From Agrobacterium pusense (GTDB taxonomy: Bacteria > Pseudomonadota > Alphaproteobacteria > Rhizobiales > Rhizobiaceae): a DNA stretch of 64,000 nt. The notes beneath the pieces are model-generated. The model did no database searches, was not told the origin of the DNA, and worked only from the letters and a program-made list of their open reading frames with translations. Shown one piece after another: positions 53,427 to 61,971 of the stretch. The stretch is from contig NZ_FNBB01000003.1 in assembly GCF_900102105.1 (NCBI RefSeq), forward strand, positions 558,001-622,000, written 5' to 3'. The translations under genes and the position numbers were made by a program. How positions within the stretch are numbered: position 1 is the stretch's first letter; each line of letters starts with the position of its first letter.

Positions 53427-54377
53427 ATGTTAGCCGTCCTCATCCGGCGTCTCGTAAGCCTCGTCATCACGCTGTTTGCCGTCTCGCTCATCATCTATCT
53501 TGTCATGGGCCTGCTGCCGGGTGATCCGGCCGCCATCATGCTGGGAACCTCGGCCAGTCCGGATACGCTGGCCGCACTGCAAAAGCAGATGGGTCTCGAT
53601 CAGCCGCTGCTGCTGCGCTACATCCACTGGCTTGCTGGCGTCTTCCACGGCGATCTCGGACAATCCTATACCTATGGAGTGCCGGTGGCGGGCCTGATCG
53701 TCGAGCGGTTGGCCGTGACGCTGCCGCTTGCGCTGCTGGCCGTTTGCCTGTCCGTCACTATCGCCATTCCGCTCGGCGTAGCGGCGGCGAGGAACCGCAA
53801 CGGGGCGCTGGATTTCGCGGCCGGGCTGTTTTCCCATGTGGGTATTGCCGTGCCGGGCTTCTGGGTCGGGTTGCTGCTCATCATCGTCTTTTCCACCACG
53901 CTCGGCTGGATGCCGGCTGGCGGTTTTCCCGGCTGGTCGCCAAGCTTTGCAGCGGGTCTCACGGCGCTTATCCTGCCGGCGGTCGCTCTTGCGCTGTCGC
54001 AGGCCGGCGTTCTCACCCGCGTCTGCCGTTCCGCCGTGCTTGAAGTGATGAACGAGGATTTCGTCCGCACCGCCCGGGCCAAGGGCCTGAGCGAGCGGGT
54101 GGCGCTGTGGCGGCATGCGGTGCCGAACGCGATGATCCCCGTCGTCACCATGATCGGCCTGCAGTTCACCTTCCTCATTGCGGGTGCGGTGCTGGTGGAA
54201 AACGTCTTCAACCTGCCGGGCCTTGGACGCCTCGCGTATCAGGCGCTGACCCAGCGGGATATCGTCGTCATGCAGTCCGTCGTGCTGTTCTTCTCGGCGC
54301 TGGTCATCATCATGAATTTCGTGGTCGATATAGCCTATCTCTTCATCGACCCGAGACTGCGGGCAGGTGCGCGATGA
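53427..54377 (+). CDS. ABC transporter permease, DppB/GsiC-like (system B)
   Basis: A 316-residue permease with six helices. Seen: LVIRRLVSLVITLFAVSLIIYLVMGLLPGDPA-type start, KQMGLDQPLLLRYIHWLAGVFHGDLGQS, and the coupling loop DFVRTARAKGLSERVALWRHAVPNAMIP. AAGGAG ribosome site; ATGA overlap with the next permease. Confidence 0.9.
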   Translation: MLAVLIRRLVSLVITLFAVSLIIYLVMGLLPGDPAAIMLGTSASPDTLAALQKQMGLDQPLLLRYIHWLAGVFHGDLGQSYTYGVPVAGLIVERLAVTLPLALLAVCLSVTIAIPLGVAAARNRNGALDFAAGLFSHVGIAVPGFWVGLLLIIVFSTTLGWMPAGGFPGWSPSFAAGLTALILPAVALALSQAGVLTRVCRSAVLEVMNEDFVRTARAKGLSERVALWRHAVPNAMIPVVTMIGLQFTFLIAGAVLVENVFNLPGLGRLAYQALTQRDIVVMQSVVLFFSALVIIMNFVVDIAYLFIDPRLRAGAR

Positions 54378-55195
54378 TGCGATTTATCCGCCGTCGCCCG
54401 GCCTTCGTTATCGGCATTGTCGTCACGGCCTTTCTCGTGGCCGTCGCCCTTTTGTCGCTGGTCTGGACGCCGGTTTCGCCGACCAAGATGCAGATCGTGC
54501 AAAAGCTGAAATCGCCTTTCGTTTATGGCGGTCTGGGTACGGATCATTTTGGCCGCGATGTGCTCTCCATGCTGATGGCCGGTGCGTGGAACTCACTTTC
54601 CACCGCCATTGCCGCCGTCGCCATCGGCGCCTTTATCGGCACGGCGATCGGCGTCACGGTCGCGGCGCTGCGCGGTTTCACAGAAACCGTCGTCATGCGC
54701 ATCTGCGATATCATCTTCGCCGTGCCGCCCATCCTGTCGGCCATGATGCTCGGTGCTTTCATCGGCACGGGACGCTTTACTGCCATCATCGCCATCGCCA
54801 CCTTCATGGTGCCGGTCTTTGCGCGGCTGACGCTGGGGGCGGCCTTACAAATCTGGGCGCGGGAATACATCACCGCCGCCACCAGCATCGGCCAGAACCG
54901 CGCCAAGATCACGATGTTGCACGTCGTGCCGAATATCTCCAACCAGATCATCGTGCAGGTGACGATCCAGCTGGGTCTTGCAATACTGACGGAGGCAGGC
55001 CTTTCCTTCCTCGGTCTCGGCATGCCGCCGCCCGCCGCCACCTGGGGGCGGATGCTGGCTGACGCCCAGACCTATCTCGGTGCGGCGCCCTGGCTTGCCA
55101 TCATGCCCGGCCTTGCCATTGCGCTCGCCGTCTTCGGCCTCAATCTTCTCGGCGACGGCCTGCGCGACCTGCTGGACCCGCGCGATACAAGCTGA
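54374..55195 (+). CDS. ABC transporter permease, DppC/GsiD-like (system B)
   Basis: A 273-residue permease. Seen: GTDHFGRDVLSMLMAGAWNSL, FAVPPILSAMMLGAFIG, the coupling loop YITAATSIGQNRAKITMLHVVPNI, and LNLLGDGLRDLLDPRDT at the end. ATGA start overlap; the longer frame upstream lies inside the previous gene. No ATPase gene follows; an amidase gene starts 53 bases later. Confidence 0.9.
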   Translation: MMRFIRRRPAFVIGIVVTAFLVAVALLSLVWTPVSPTKMQIVQKLKSPFVYGGLGTDHFGRDVLSMLMAGAWNSLSTAIAAVAIGAFIGTAIGVTVAALRGFTETVVMRICDIIFAVPPILSAMMLGAFIGTGRFTAIIAIATFMVPVFARLTLGAALQIWAREYITAATSIGQNRAKITMLHVVPNISNQIIVQVTIQLGLAILTEAGLSFLGLGMPPPAATWGRMLADAQTYLGAAPWLAIMPGLAIALAVFGLNLLGDGLRDLLDPRDTS

Positions 55196-55248
55196 CCGCT
55201 TCAAGCCGATATCGCCCCTATTTCCTGTTTTTCTGACGAGACGATGCC

Positions 55249-56643
55249 ATGACCGATCTCATACACCTCAACACGCTCGAAATTCTGGCGCTTTACCGGG
55301 AAAAGAAACTCTCGCCATCGGAATATTGGCAGGCGGTGGAGGCGCGTATCGAGGCATTCGAGCCGGTTGTGAACGCCCTTTACGCTTATGATCCGGAGGA
55401 TGCGCGCAGGCAGGCGCTGGCCTCGACGGAGCGCTGGCAAAAGGGTGAAACGCTGGGAGCCCTCGATGGAATTCCGGTCTCGCTGAAGGAACTCATCGCC
55501 ACGAAAGGCCATCCTGTGCCGCTCGGCACCAGGGCGGTGGAGCTTGTGCCCGCGGTTGAAGACGCGCCGGTGGCCGCCCGTTGCCGTGAGGATGGTGCGA
55601 TTATCTATGCCAAGACGACGTGCCCGGATTACGGCATGCTCTCTTCCGGCCTTTCCAGCTTCCATAAGCTCAGCCGCAACCCGTGGGACCCCACCCAGAA
55701 TCCCGGCGGCTCCAGCGCCGGTGCTGCTTCGGCCGGTGCTGCGGGTTACGGCACCTTGCATATCGGCACGGATATTGGCGGCTCGGTAAGATTGCCGGCG
55801 GGATGGACGGGCCTCTTCGGCTTCAAGCCGAGCCAGGGTCGTATCCCGGTTGATCCCTATTATACCGGCCGCTGTGCCGGGCCGATGACGCGCACGGTCG
55901 TTGATGCGGCTTATGCCATGGCAACGCTTTCGCGGCCGGACTGGCGAGACGGCACATCGCTGCCGCCGAACAGCATCGACTGGATGGACCTCGATATTGA
56001 TGTGAAAGGCCTGAAAATCGGACTGATGCTGGATGCGGGCTGCGGCCTGCCGCTGGACGAAGAGGTGCGCGACGCCGTTGCCGGGGCTGCAAAACTGTTC
56101 GAGGCGGCCGGCGCCATTGTCATCCCGGTCGAGCCTGTGCTGACGCGTGAGATGCTCGACGGGCTGGATGATTTCTGGCGGGCGAAGTTCTGGGGCGACA
56201 TGGTGGCGTTGAGCGCGGATCGTCGTGCCGCGATCCTTCCCTATATTCACGAATGGGCGGAAAAGGGCGCTGATGTTTCCGGCGCGCGTGCCGTTTTCGG
56301 TTTTAATCAGACCATGGAAATGCGTAAAGTTTGCGGGAGGTTGATGCAGTCCGTTGATGTGGTGATTTCACCCGTTAACCCCATCGTCTCCTATCCTGCC
56401 GACTGGGCTTCTCCCACCAACGATCCTGCACGGCCCTTCGAGCATATCGCCTTTACCGTGCCGTGGAACATGTCGGAGCAGCCCGCATCCTCGATCAATT
56501 GCGGCTTCTCCACATCCGGCATGCCCATCGGCCTGCAGATCGTCGGTCCGCGTTACCAGGATCTATTCGTGCTCAAATTGTCCAAGTCTTTCGAGGATTG
56601 GGGTGGTGGCGTCCGGCGCTGGCCGGAGCCGCCGGCCGGCTGA
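55249..56643 (+). CDS. Amidase signature family amidase
   Basis: A 464-residue amidase with the Ser-cisSer-Lys triad: Lys in VSLKELIATKG (about 84), cis-Ser in NPGGSSAGAAS (about 158-160), and nucleophile Ser in GTDIGGSVRLPA (about 183). It hydrolyses an amide to acid and ammonia; candidate substrates are the compounds imported by the adjacent transporter. Also FGFKPSQGRIP, GPMTRTV and the C-terminal GMPIGLQIVGPRYQD. Ribosome site is weak. Confidence 0.9.
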   Translation: MTDLIHLNTLEILALYREKKLSPSEYWQAVEARIEAFEPVVNALYAYDPEDARRQALASTERWQKGETLGALDGIPVSLKELIATKGHPVPLGTRAVELVPAVEDAPVAARCREDGAIIYAKTTCPDYGMLSSGLSSFHKLSRNPWDPTQNPGGSSAGAASAGAAGYGTLHIGTDIGGSVRLPAGWTGLFGFKPSQGRIPVDPYYTGRCAGPMTRTVVDAAYAMATLSRPDWRDGTSLPPNSIDWMDLDIDVKGLKIGLMLDAGCGLPLDEEVRDAVAGAAKLFEAAGAIVIPVEPVLTREMLDGLDDFWRAKFWGDMVALSADRRAAILPYIHEWAEKGADVSGARAVFGFNQTMEMRKVCGRLMQSVDVVISPVNPIVSYPADWASPTNDPARPFEHIAFTVPWNMSEQPASSINCGFSTSGMPIGLQIVGPRYQDLFVLKLSKSFEDWGGGVRRWPEPPAG

Positions 56644-56740
56644 TATCACCTTTATAGGGCATGTAGTATTGCCATAATACCCGCATCTCGATCCCTCCTG
56701 TTAGGGTGCCCAAATGCATTCGAAAACGGGAGGAGCAGAC

Positions 56741-57307
56741 ATGCCGAAGAAGATTTTGATGATCACCGGTGATTTCGCCGAGGATTACGAGACCATGGTG
56801 CCGTTCCAGACGCTGCTCGCTGTCGGCCACACGGTGCACGCCGTCTGCCCCGGCAAGAAGGCGGGCCAGACCATCGCCACGGCCATCCACGATTTCGAGG
56901 GCGACCAGACCTACTCGGAAAAACGCGGCCATAATTTCGCGCTCAACGCCACCTTCGCCGATATCAAACCGGCGGATTACGATGCGCTGGTCATTCCGGG
57001 TGGCCGTGCGCCGGAATATCTGCGGCTCAATGCGGACGTGCTGGCGGCGGTGAAACATTTCTTCGAGGCAGACAAGCCTGTCGCGGCCGTCTGCCATGGC
57101 GCGCAATTGCTGGCGGCTGCGGGTGTGCTCAAGGGCCGCACCTGCTCGGCCTATCCCGCCTGCGGCCCGGAGGTGGAGCTGGCAGGTGGCACCTATGCCG
57201 ATATCGCCATCGATGCGGCGGTGACCGACGGCAAGCTGGTGACGGCGCCCGCATGGCCCGCCCATCCCGCCTGGCTTTCGCAGTTCATGGCGGTGCTCGG
57301 TAAATAA
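56741..57307 (+). CDS. DJ-1/PfpI family protein
   Basis: A 188-residue class I glutamine-amidotransferase-like protein. Seen: [18 protein letters not shown] with the acid residue, [16 protein letters not shown], and the nucleophile elbow [13 protein letters not shown] (Cys about 107). Members are annotated as intracellular proteases or deglycases; the activity of this one is unknown. The ATG at 56741 has GGAGGAG upstream. Followed by a terminator. It may be transcribed with the amidase, 97 bases upstream. Confidence 0.87.
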   Translation: MPKKILMITGDFAEDYETMVPFQTLLAVGHTVHAVCPGKKAGQTIATAIHDFEGDQTYSEKRGHNFALNATFADIKPADYDALVIPGGRAPEYLRLNADVLAAVKHFFEADKPVAAVCHGAQLLAAAGVLKGRTCSAYPACGPEVELAGGTYADIAIDAAVTDGKLVTAPAWPAHPAWLSQFMAVLGK

Positions 57308-57318
57308 GACCGGCGAAC

Positions 57319-57341
57319 GGGGCTTTTTCCGGCCCCTTTTT
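57319..57341 (+). terminator. Rho-independent terminator after the PfpI gene
   Basis: GGGGC / GCCCC stem (57319-57323, 57332-57336) with an 8-base loop, followed directly by TTTTT. Confidence 0.75.
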
Positions 57342-57376
57342 CCGCCTATATCTCAGGCGTGGTGAGGGAGGAAACC

Positions 57377-57727
57377 ATGTGCAAGCTCTTCATCAAGGCA
57401 GCCCCAGCGCTCTGGGAAAGCCATACGCGGTCGCTCCGCATCGATGGCATGGTCACCAGTGTCCGGCTTGAGAACTTTTTCTGGACGACGCTGGACGAGA
57501 TCGCGCGGCGCGACGGCATGAACAGCGTGCAGCTCATCGCCAAGCTTTATAATGAATCGATCGATGCCGGGCACGATCTCGGCAATTTCACCTCGTTCCT
57601 GCGGGTCTGCTGCGGGCGTTATCTCGCGCTTCAGCTTTCTGGCGATATTCCGGCGCGGAACGATATCCCGATTGCCGCGCTGGATGCGGACAGCATTCTG
57701 GATGCAGAAAAGGTGAATTATCACTAG
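57377..57727 (+). CDS. Ribbon-helix-helix domain protein (RHH_4-like)
   Basis: A 116-residue protein. TRSLRIDGMVTSVRLENFFWTTLDEIARRDGMNSVQLIAKLYNE fits a ribbon-helix-helix DNA-binding fold of the kind seen as RHH_4 in alphaproteobacteria. The C-terminal 40 residues show no known motif. GGGAGGAAA ribosome site. It stands alone between a terminator and an inverted-repeat element; the target is unknown. Confidence 0.72.
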   Translation: MCKLFIKAAPALWESHTRSLRIDGMVTSVRLENFFWTTLDEIARRDGMNSVQLIAKLYNESIDAGHDLGNFTSFLRVCCGRYLALQLSGDIPARNDIPIAALDADSILDAEKVNYH

Positions 57728-57767
57728 GACGCGTCCCGCTTCTGTGCCGCGATACCCTCAACCTCGT

Positions 57768-57873
57768 TCCTGTGCTTGTCACAGGAATCCAGCCGACGCG
57801 CGCCTGCGCGACGGGTAGAATCCTTTCAGCCCAAGCACTTGGGCTGGCTGAATCCCTGTGACAAGCACAGGGA
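57768..57873. repeat. Long inverted-repeat element, copy 2
   Basis: Arms of about 27 bases (57768-57794 and 57846-57873; CCTGTGCTTGTCACAGG core) surround CAGCCGACGCGCG and AGCCCAAG-CA-CTTGGGCT (57828-57845). The central part matches the reverse complement of the element at 53255-53369, but the outer arms differ. It lies between the RHH gene and the convergent system C permease. Confidence 0.75.
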
Positions 57874-57890
57874 TAAGGGAAGGGAAGCGT

Positions 57891-58811
57891 TCAGCTCTTC
57901 AGCGCCCGCGGATCAAGCGCATCGCGCACGGCATCGCCGATGTAATTCACGCTCAGAACCGTCAGCGAAATCGCCAGCCCCGGCCACAACACGCGCGAGG
58001 GCGTCAGTTGCAGGAAGTTCGCGCCGTCGAACAGCAGCCGTCCCCAGGTCGGAAAGTCGGAGGGGAAGCCGAGACCGAGGAAGGAGAGGGCGGATTCCGT
58101 GATGATGGCGGCAGCGATGCCGAGCGTGGCGGAGACCATGATCGAGCTCAGCACATTCGGCAGAATATGCCTGAGGATGATGCGGTATTCGCGCATGCCG
58201 CTCGATTTCGCAGCCATGATGAATTCCTGGCTTTTGATCGTCAGCACATCACCGCGCACGATGCGGGCTGTATGCATCCAGCTGGTTATCCCGATCACGA
58301 AGACGATCAGGATGAAGATGCCAGTCTCCGGTCCAAAGGCCGCACGCAGCGTGTCGCGAAACAGCATAAGGATGACGAGCAGCAGCGGCAAAAGCGGTAG
58401 CGCCAGGAACAGGTCGGTGAGGCGCATCAAGGGTCCGTCCAGCCTGCGGAAATAACCTGATAGAACACCCACCAGCGTGCCGAGGAACAGAGCCAGCAGC
58501 ATCGCGGTGATGCCGACGGCAAGTGAAATGCGCCCGCCGGCCAGGACCTGCGCCAGCATGTCCTTGCCAAGATTATCGGTGCCGAAGGGATGCGCCAGCG
58601 ACGGCCACTGATTGCGCGCCTTCACATTGATGGCGTTCGGAGCAACGGTGTGAATATAAGGCCCGACATAGACCGCGAGCAGGATGAAGATGAAGACGAA
58701 GAGCCCCGCCACGCCGCCCTTGTGAACGCGAAACTGTTTCCAGATATCGGCAAGGGCGGATTGCGTGGGGGTGGCCGCAACCGTCGGCGCTGTAATGGTG
58801 GCGTCAGTCAT
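57891..58811 (-). CDS. Peptide ABC transporter permease, DppC-like (system C)
   Basis: A 306-residue permease. Seen: FRVHKGGVAGLFVFIFILLAV (OppC_N), GTDNLGKDMLAQVLAGGRISL, the coupling loop EFIMAAKSSGMREYRIILRHILPN, and LSVNYIGDAVRDALDPRAL at the end. The start at 58811 overlaps the DppB-like stop by eight bases; a longer frame is not needed. Confidence 0.9.
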   Translation of the reverse strand: MTDATITAPTVAATPTQSALADIWKQFRVHKGGVAGLFVFIFILLAVYVGPYIHTVAPNAINVKARNQWPSLAHPFGTDNLGKDMLAQVLAGGRISLAVGITAMLLALFLGTLVGVLSGYFRRLDGPLMRLTDLFLALPLLPLLLVILMLFRDTLRAAFGPETGIFILIVFVIGITSWMHTARIVRGDVLTIKSQEFIMAAKSSGMREYRIILRHILPNVLSSIMVSATLGIAAAIITESALSFLGLGFPSDFPTWGRLLFDGANFLQLTPSRVLWPGLAISLTVLSVNYIGDAVRDALDPRALKS

Positions 58812-59814
58812 AGCGGATCCTCGGGTCGAGAATGCCGTAAAGCACGTCGGCAATCAGGTTGAAGAGCACGATCAGCACCGCAAAGATGAAGGTCAGCGTC
58901 TGAACCAGCGGAATATCCGCCCCCTGAACGGCTGTTATCAGCAATTGGCCAAGCCCGTTCACGCGGAAAATCTGCTCGGTGATGATGGCGCCGGAGAAGA
59001 TGGTCGGCACCCCAAGCGCAATAACCGTTACGACCGGGATGAGGCTGTTGCGCAGCACGTGGATGAGCAGCACGGATTTTTCCTTCACGCCCTTGGCGCG
59101 TGCGGTGCGCACGTAATCCTGATGCAGATTGTCGAGCATGGAGGCGCGCACGAAGCGGCTGATCTGCGAGACGTTATAGAGCGTCAGGACCAGCACCGGC
59201 AGGAACATCTGCTTCACCTGCGCCACGAAGCTCGCCCAGTCCGTGACCCTCAGATTGGTGTCGTAGACTGAAGGGAACCATTGCAGGTAAGAGCTGAAGA
59301 TGACGACCAGCAACACGCCGGTGAAGAAGGTCGGCACCGAATAACCGACCATGGAGACGAAAGTGCCGATCTGGTCGAAGATCGAATATTGCTTGTAGGC
59401 GGAGATCACCCCGATCGGGATCGCCAGCAGCGCACCGAAGAGATAGGCAAGGCCCACCACCCACAGTGTCTGCGGCATGCGCTGGATGACGAGATCGACC
59501 ACCGGGCTGCGTGTCGCCCAGGAAAGCACCCGCATACGGCTGCCATCGCCGATCTGCCAGCCGGTCAGCTTTTCGAAGAGGTTCAGCGGCTCGTTGATGA
59601 AGAATTGCTGCAGCCACATCAGGTAACGGATGAAGAAGGGCTGGTCGAGGCCAAGCGAGGCACGGATTTGCTCACGCACTTCAGGCGGGATGGTGAGGGG
59701 AAGGTCGCCGGTCGGATCGTTGGGCGCGAGATCAAGCAGCGCGAAGATGACGAAGCTGATGACGAGCAACGTCGGAACGGCAAAGGCTAGCCGCCGGAGC
59801 GTAAAGGTAAACAT
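58804..59814 (-). CDS. Peptide ABC transporter permease, DppB-like (system C)
   Basis: A 336-residue six-helix permease: TLRRLAFAVPTLLVISFVIFALLDLAPNDPT start, IRASLGLDQPFFIRYLMWLQQFF, and the coupling loop DYVRTARAKGVKEKSVLLIHVLRNSLIP. GGAGAG ribosome site. Follows the binding-protein gene across 142 bases containing a hairpin. Confidence 0.9.
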   Translation of the reverse strand: MFTFTLRRLAFAVPTLLVISFVIFALLDLAPNDPTGDLPLTIPPEVREQIRASLGLDQPFFIRYLMWLQQFFINEPLNLFEKLTGWQIGDGSRMRVLSWATRSPVVDLVIQRMPQTLWVVGLAYLFGALLAIPIGVISAYKQYSIFDQIGTFVSMVGYSVPTFFTGVLLVVIFSSYLQWFPSVYDTNLRVTDWASFVAQVKQMFLPVLVLTLYNVSQISRFVRASMLDNLHQDYVRTARAKGVKEKSVLLIHVLRNSLIPVVTVIALGVPTIFSGAIITEQIFRVNGLGQLLITAVQGADIPLVQTLTFIFAVLIVLFNLIADVLYGILDPRIRYD

Positions 59815-59917
59815 CTGAAACTCTCCAGACCCAGAGCGCGGCAGAGCGAAAATTGGGAGCTATTTCGCCTTAACGCGGCAAATGTGTCTTCAGAACATGG
59901 TCCAGGGGCATGCAGAA

Positions 59918-59945
59918 GGCCGGCCTCTCCGGGGGAGAAGCCGGC
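59918..59945 (-). other. Intergenic hairpin after the system C binding-protein gene
   Basis: GCCGGC / GCCGGC arms (59919-59924, 59940-59945) with an inner CTCC / GGAG stem. Such hairpins after a binding-protein gene often stabilise its mRNA and reduce permease expression; here that role is inferred. Confidence 0.5.
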
Positions 59946-59956
59946 GCATCTGCGTG

Positions 59957-61666
59957 TTACTTCTTGCGGGACCAGTCCGCGACGTTCCAGAGTTCCGAGT
60001 CCCAGGCATTCATGCGCACGCCTTCCAGCGTCAGCGAATGCGAGGAAACGCTGCCGCGGTGGATGAGCGGAATATGCGCGCCTTCCTCCGTCAGCATGTC
60101 GTTGAGCTGCTTGGAAATCTCCGCACGCTTGGCAAGGTCGGCGGTCTTGGAGAGTTCACCCACAAGCTTGTCGAATTCCGGGTTGCAGTAACGCGGAATA
60201 TTCTGCCCCTGCCAGCCGTTTTCAGGGGCCGGAATCTTGTCGCACAGCCATTCCGCCAGATATTTTTCCGGGTCCGTACCGTCGAAATTGTTGGTGTACA
60301 TTTCGACGTCGGCATAAAATTTCTGGAAGGTATCCGGGCTCGCCGGGTCACCGCCGAAGAAGACCGAGGCGCTGACATTGCGCAGTTCGGAAGCGACGCC
60401 GATCTGCGACCACATGTCCTTCACCAGTTCCTGCGTGGCTTGGCGAACCGAGTTTGTGGACGTCTGGTAAAGGAAGGAAAGTTTCACGCCATTCTTGGCG
60501 CGAATGCCATCGGCACCCTTCACCCAGCCGGCATCGTCCAATAGCTTGTTTGCGCCTTCCACATCCTGCTTCAGGCACCAGCTGTCATTCTTGGTGGAAG
60601 CAACGGCTTCCGGAGCCGGTACGATGTTGCAGGTCGGCTTGCCCGCTTCTCCGTAACCTGCTTCATCGATGACCTCACGGTCGATGGCGAGCGAAAGCGC
60701 GCGACGCACGGCGGGATCGGAAATGGCCGGATGGGGACCGGCCTGTTTGGTGGAGCGCTTGTCGCCCAGCGAAGGATCGGCATTGTACCAGTTGAGATTG
60801 ATACGCTCGACCTGCGTGCCGAAGGCGGTTTCCAGCTTGCCCTTGCCGGCCGCCACCATGGTGGCGAGGATTTCCGGCTCCACCTGCATGTTCCAGGCAT
60901 AGTCGAATTCCCCGGTTTCCAGCACGGCGCGCGCGGCGGAAGCGGCATCGCCGCCGCCCTTCAGGGTCGCCGTGGCGAAGGCGGGCTTGGCGGGGTCACG
61001 GTAATTGGGGTTGGCAACGAAGCTGATGACGTCGTTCGGCTTGAAATCCTTGACCACGAAGGGGCCGGTGCCGATGGGGCCGAAATTGGCGGAGGTGCAG
61101 CCGGGAGCTGCCGCGCCGACGCATTTTTCAAACTGCTTCTTCTGGATGACCGGCGACTGTGCGCCCACGAATGCCGAATAGGGGTAGGGTTTCGGCTCCG
61201 TGAAGCTGACCTTGACGGTGTGGGCGTCGATGGCCTCGACGTTCTTCACGCCCTCATATTGTGCCGCCTGCGCGCAGCCGCCATCGGGTGCGGTGCAATA
61301 TTTCCAGGTGAAGATCACATCCTCTGCGGTGAAGGGCGTGCCGTCAGACCACTTCACGTCGGTCTTCAGCTTCCACGTCATGCTGAGCAGATCCTTCGCG
61401 ACGCCGCCATTGTCGATCGTCGGAATTTCGGTCACCAGCATCGGCACCAGCTCGCCCTTTTCGTCATACCGCGCCAGCGGCTCGATAACCATGGACGAGC
61501 TGTAGACTTCCTTCGTGCCACCCGAAAGATAGGGATTAAGCGTCGATACGGCCTGCCAGAACAGGATTTTCAGTTCGCCGTCACTGCCGCGCTCGGCGTG
61601 GGCGGCAGAGCCCGCGAGAGCCATGGCCGCCACCGTGCCGGCAAAGAGAACGCTGCGCTTCTTCAT
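59957..61666 (-). CDS. Peptide ABC transporter substrate-binding protein (system C)
   Basis: A 569-residue SBP_bac_5 protein with a signal peptide ending near AAHAER (about 25). Seen: LFWQAVSTLNPYLSGGTKE, WKLKTDVKWSDGTPFTAEDVIFTWKY, IGTGPFVVKDFKPNDVISFVANPNYR and AVRRALSLAIDREVI. Contains four or more cysteines in family-typical loops. Good AGGGGAA ribosome site. Divergent from an M20 amidohydrolase and an ATPase gene that likely complete the system. Confidence 0.9.
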   Translation of the reverse strand: MKKRSVLFAGTVAAMALAGSAAHAERGSDGELKILFWQAVSTLNPYLSGGTKEVYSSSMVIEPLARYDEKGELVPMLVTEIPTIDNGGVAKDLLSMTWKLKTDVKWSDGTPFTAEDVIFTWKYCTAPDGGCAQAAQYEGVKNVEAIDAHTVKVSFTEPKPYPYSAFVGAQSPVIQKKQFEKCVGAAAPGCTSANFGPIGTGPFVVKDFKPNDVISFVANPNYRDPAKPAFATATLKGGGDAASAARAVLETGEFDYAWNMQVEPEILATMVAAGKGKLETAFGTQVERINLNWYNADPSLGDKRSTKQAGPHPAISDPAVRRALSLAIDREVIDEAGYGEAGKPTCNIVPAPEAVASTKNDSWCLKQDVEGANKLLDDAGWVKGADGIRAKNGVKLSFLYQTSTNSVRQATQELVKDMWSQIGVASELRNVSASVFFGGDPASPDTFQKFYADVEMYTNNFDGTDPEKYLAEWLCDKIPAPENGWQGQNIPRYCNPEFDKLVGELSKTADLAKRAEISKQLNDMLTEEGAHIPLIHRGSVSSHSLTLEGVRMNAWDSELWNVADWSRKK

Positions 61667-61971
61667 TGTGGTTTTCCCCTTTTTGGATTTTATCTGTTTG
61701 AATGTTTGACGCTTTTCCCGTCGTCATGTGCAAGGTCTGTTGTTCTAACTATTTGACTTTGCTAATGAATATTCCTCCATTCCAGATGATGCTATTGTCA
61801 GTTTTTTTGAAAAGCAAGTCCCAATGTTTCATTGATGAACAAATTTTGAGCCATTTAGTTTTGGGCCTATTTTTCGCTCATGCAGCAAATTTCATGCTTG
61901 CAAAAGAGGAAATTCCAAACTCAATATGGCGTCCGACAACCCGGCGGGGAACAAAAAAAGGGAAAAAGAGA
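61667..61971. promoter_or_regulatory. AT-rich divergent promoter region of system C
   Basis: This 305-base stretch lies between the binding-protein start and the M20 start. About 61740-61910 is clearly AT-richer than the flanking genes, with a T-run near 61800 and an imperfect TTTCAT-TG-ATGAAC repeat at about 61827-61840. The open frame across it encodes no family-like sequence. It should hold both divergent promoters. Confidence 0.5.

Noticed and set aside
61702..61971. 90-codon N-terminal extension of the second M20 enzyme
   Set aside because: AT-rich, Cys/Phe-rich translation unlike any M20 start; the family N-terminus begins at 61972.
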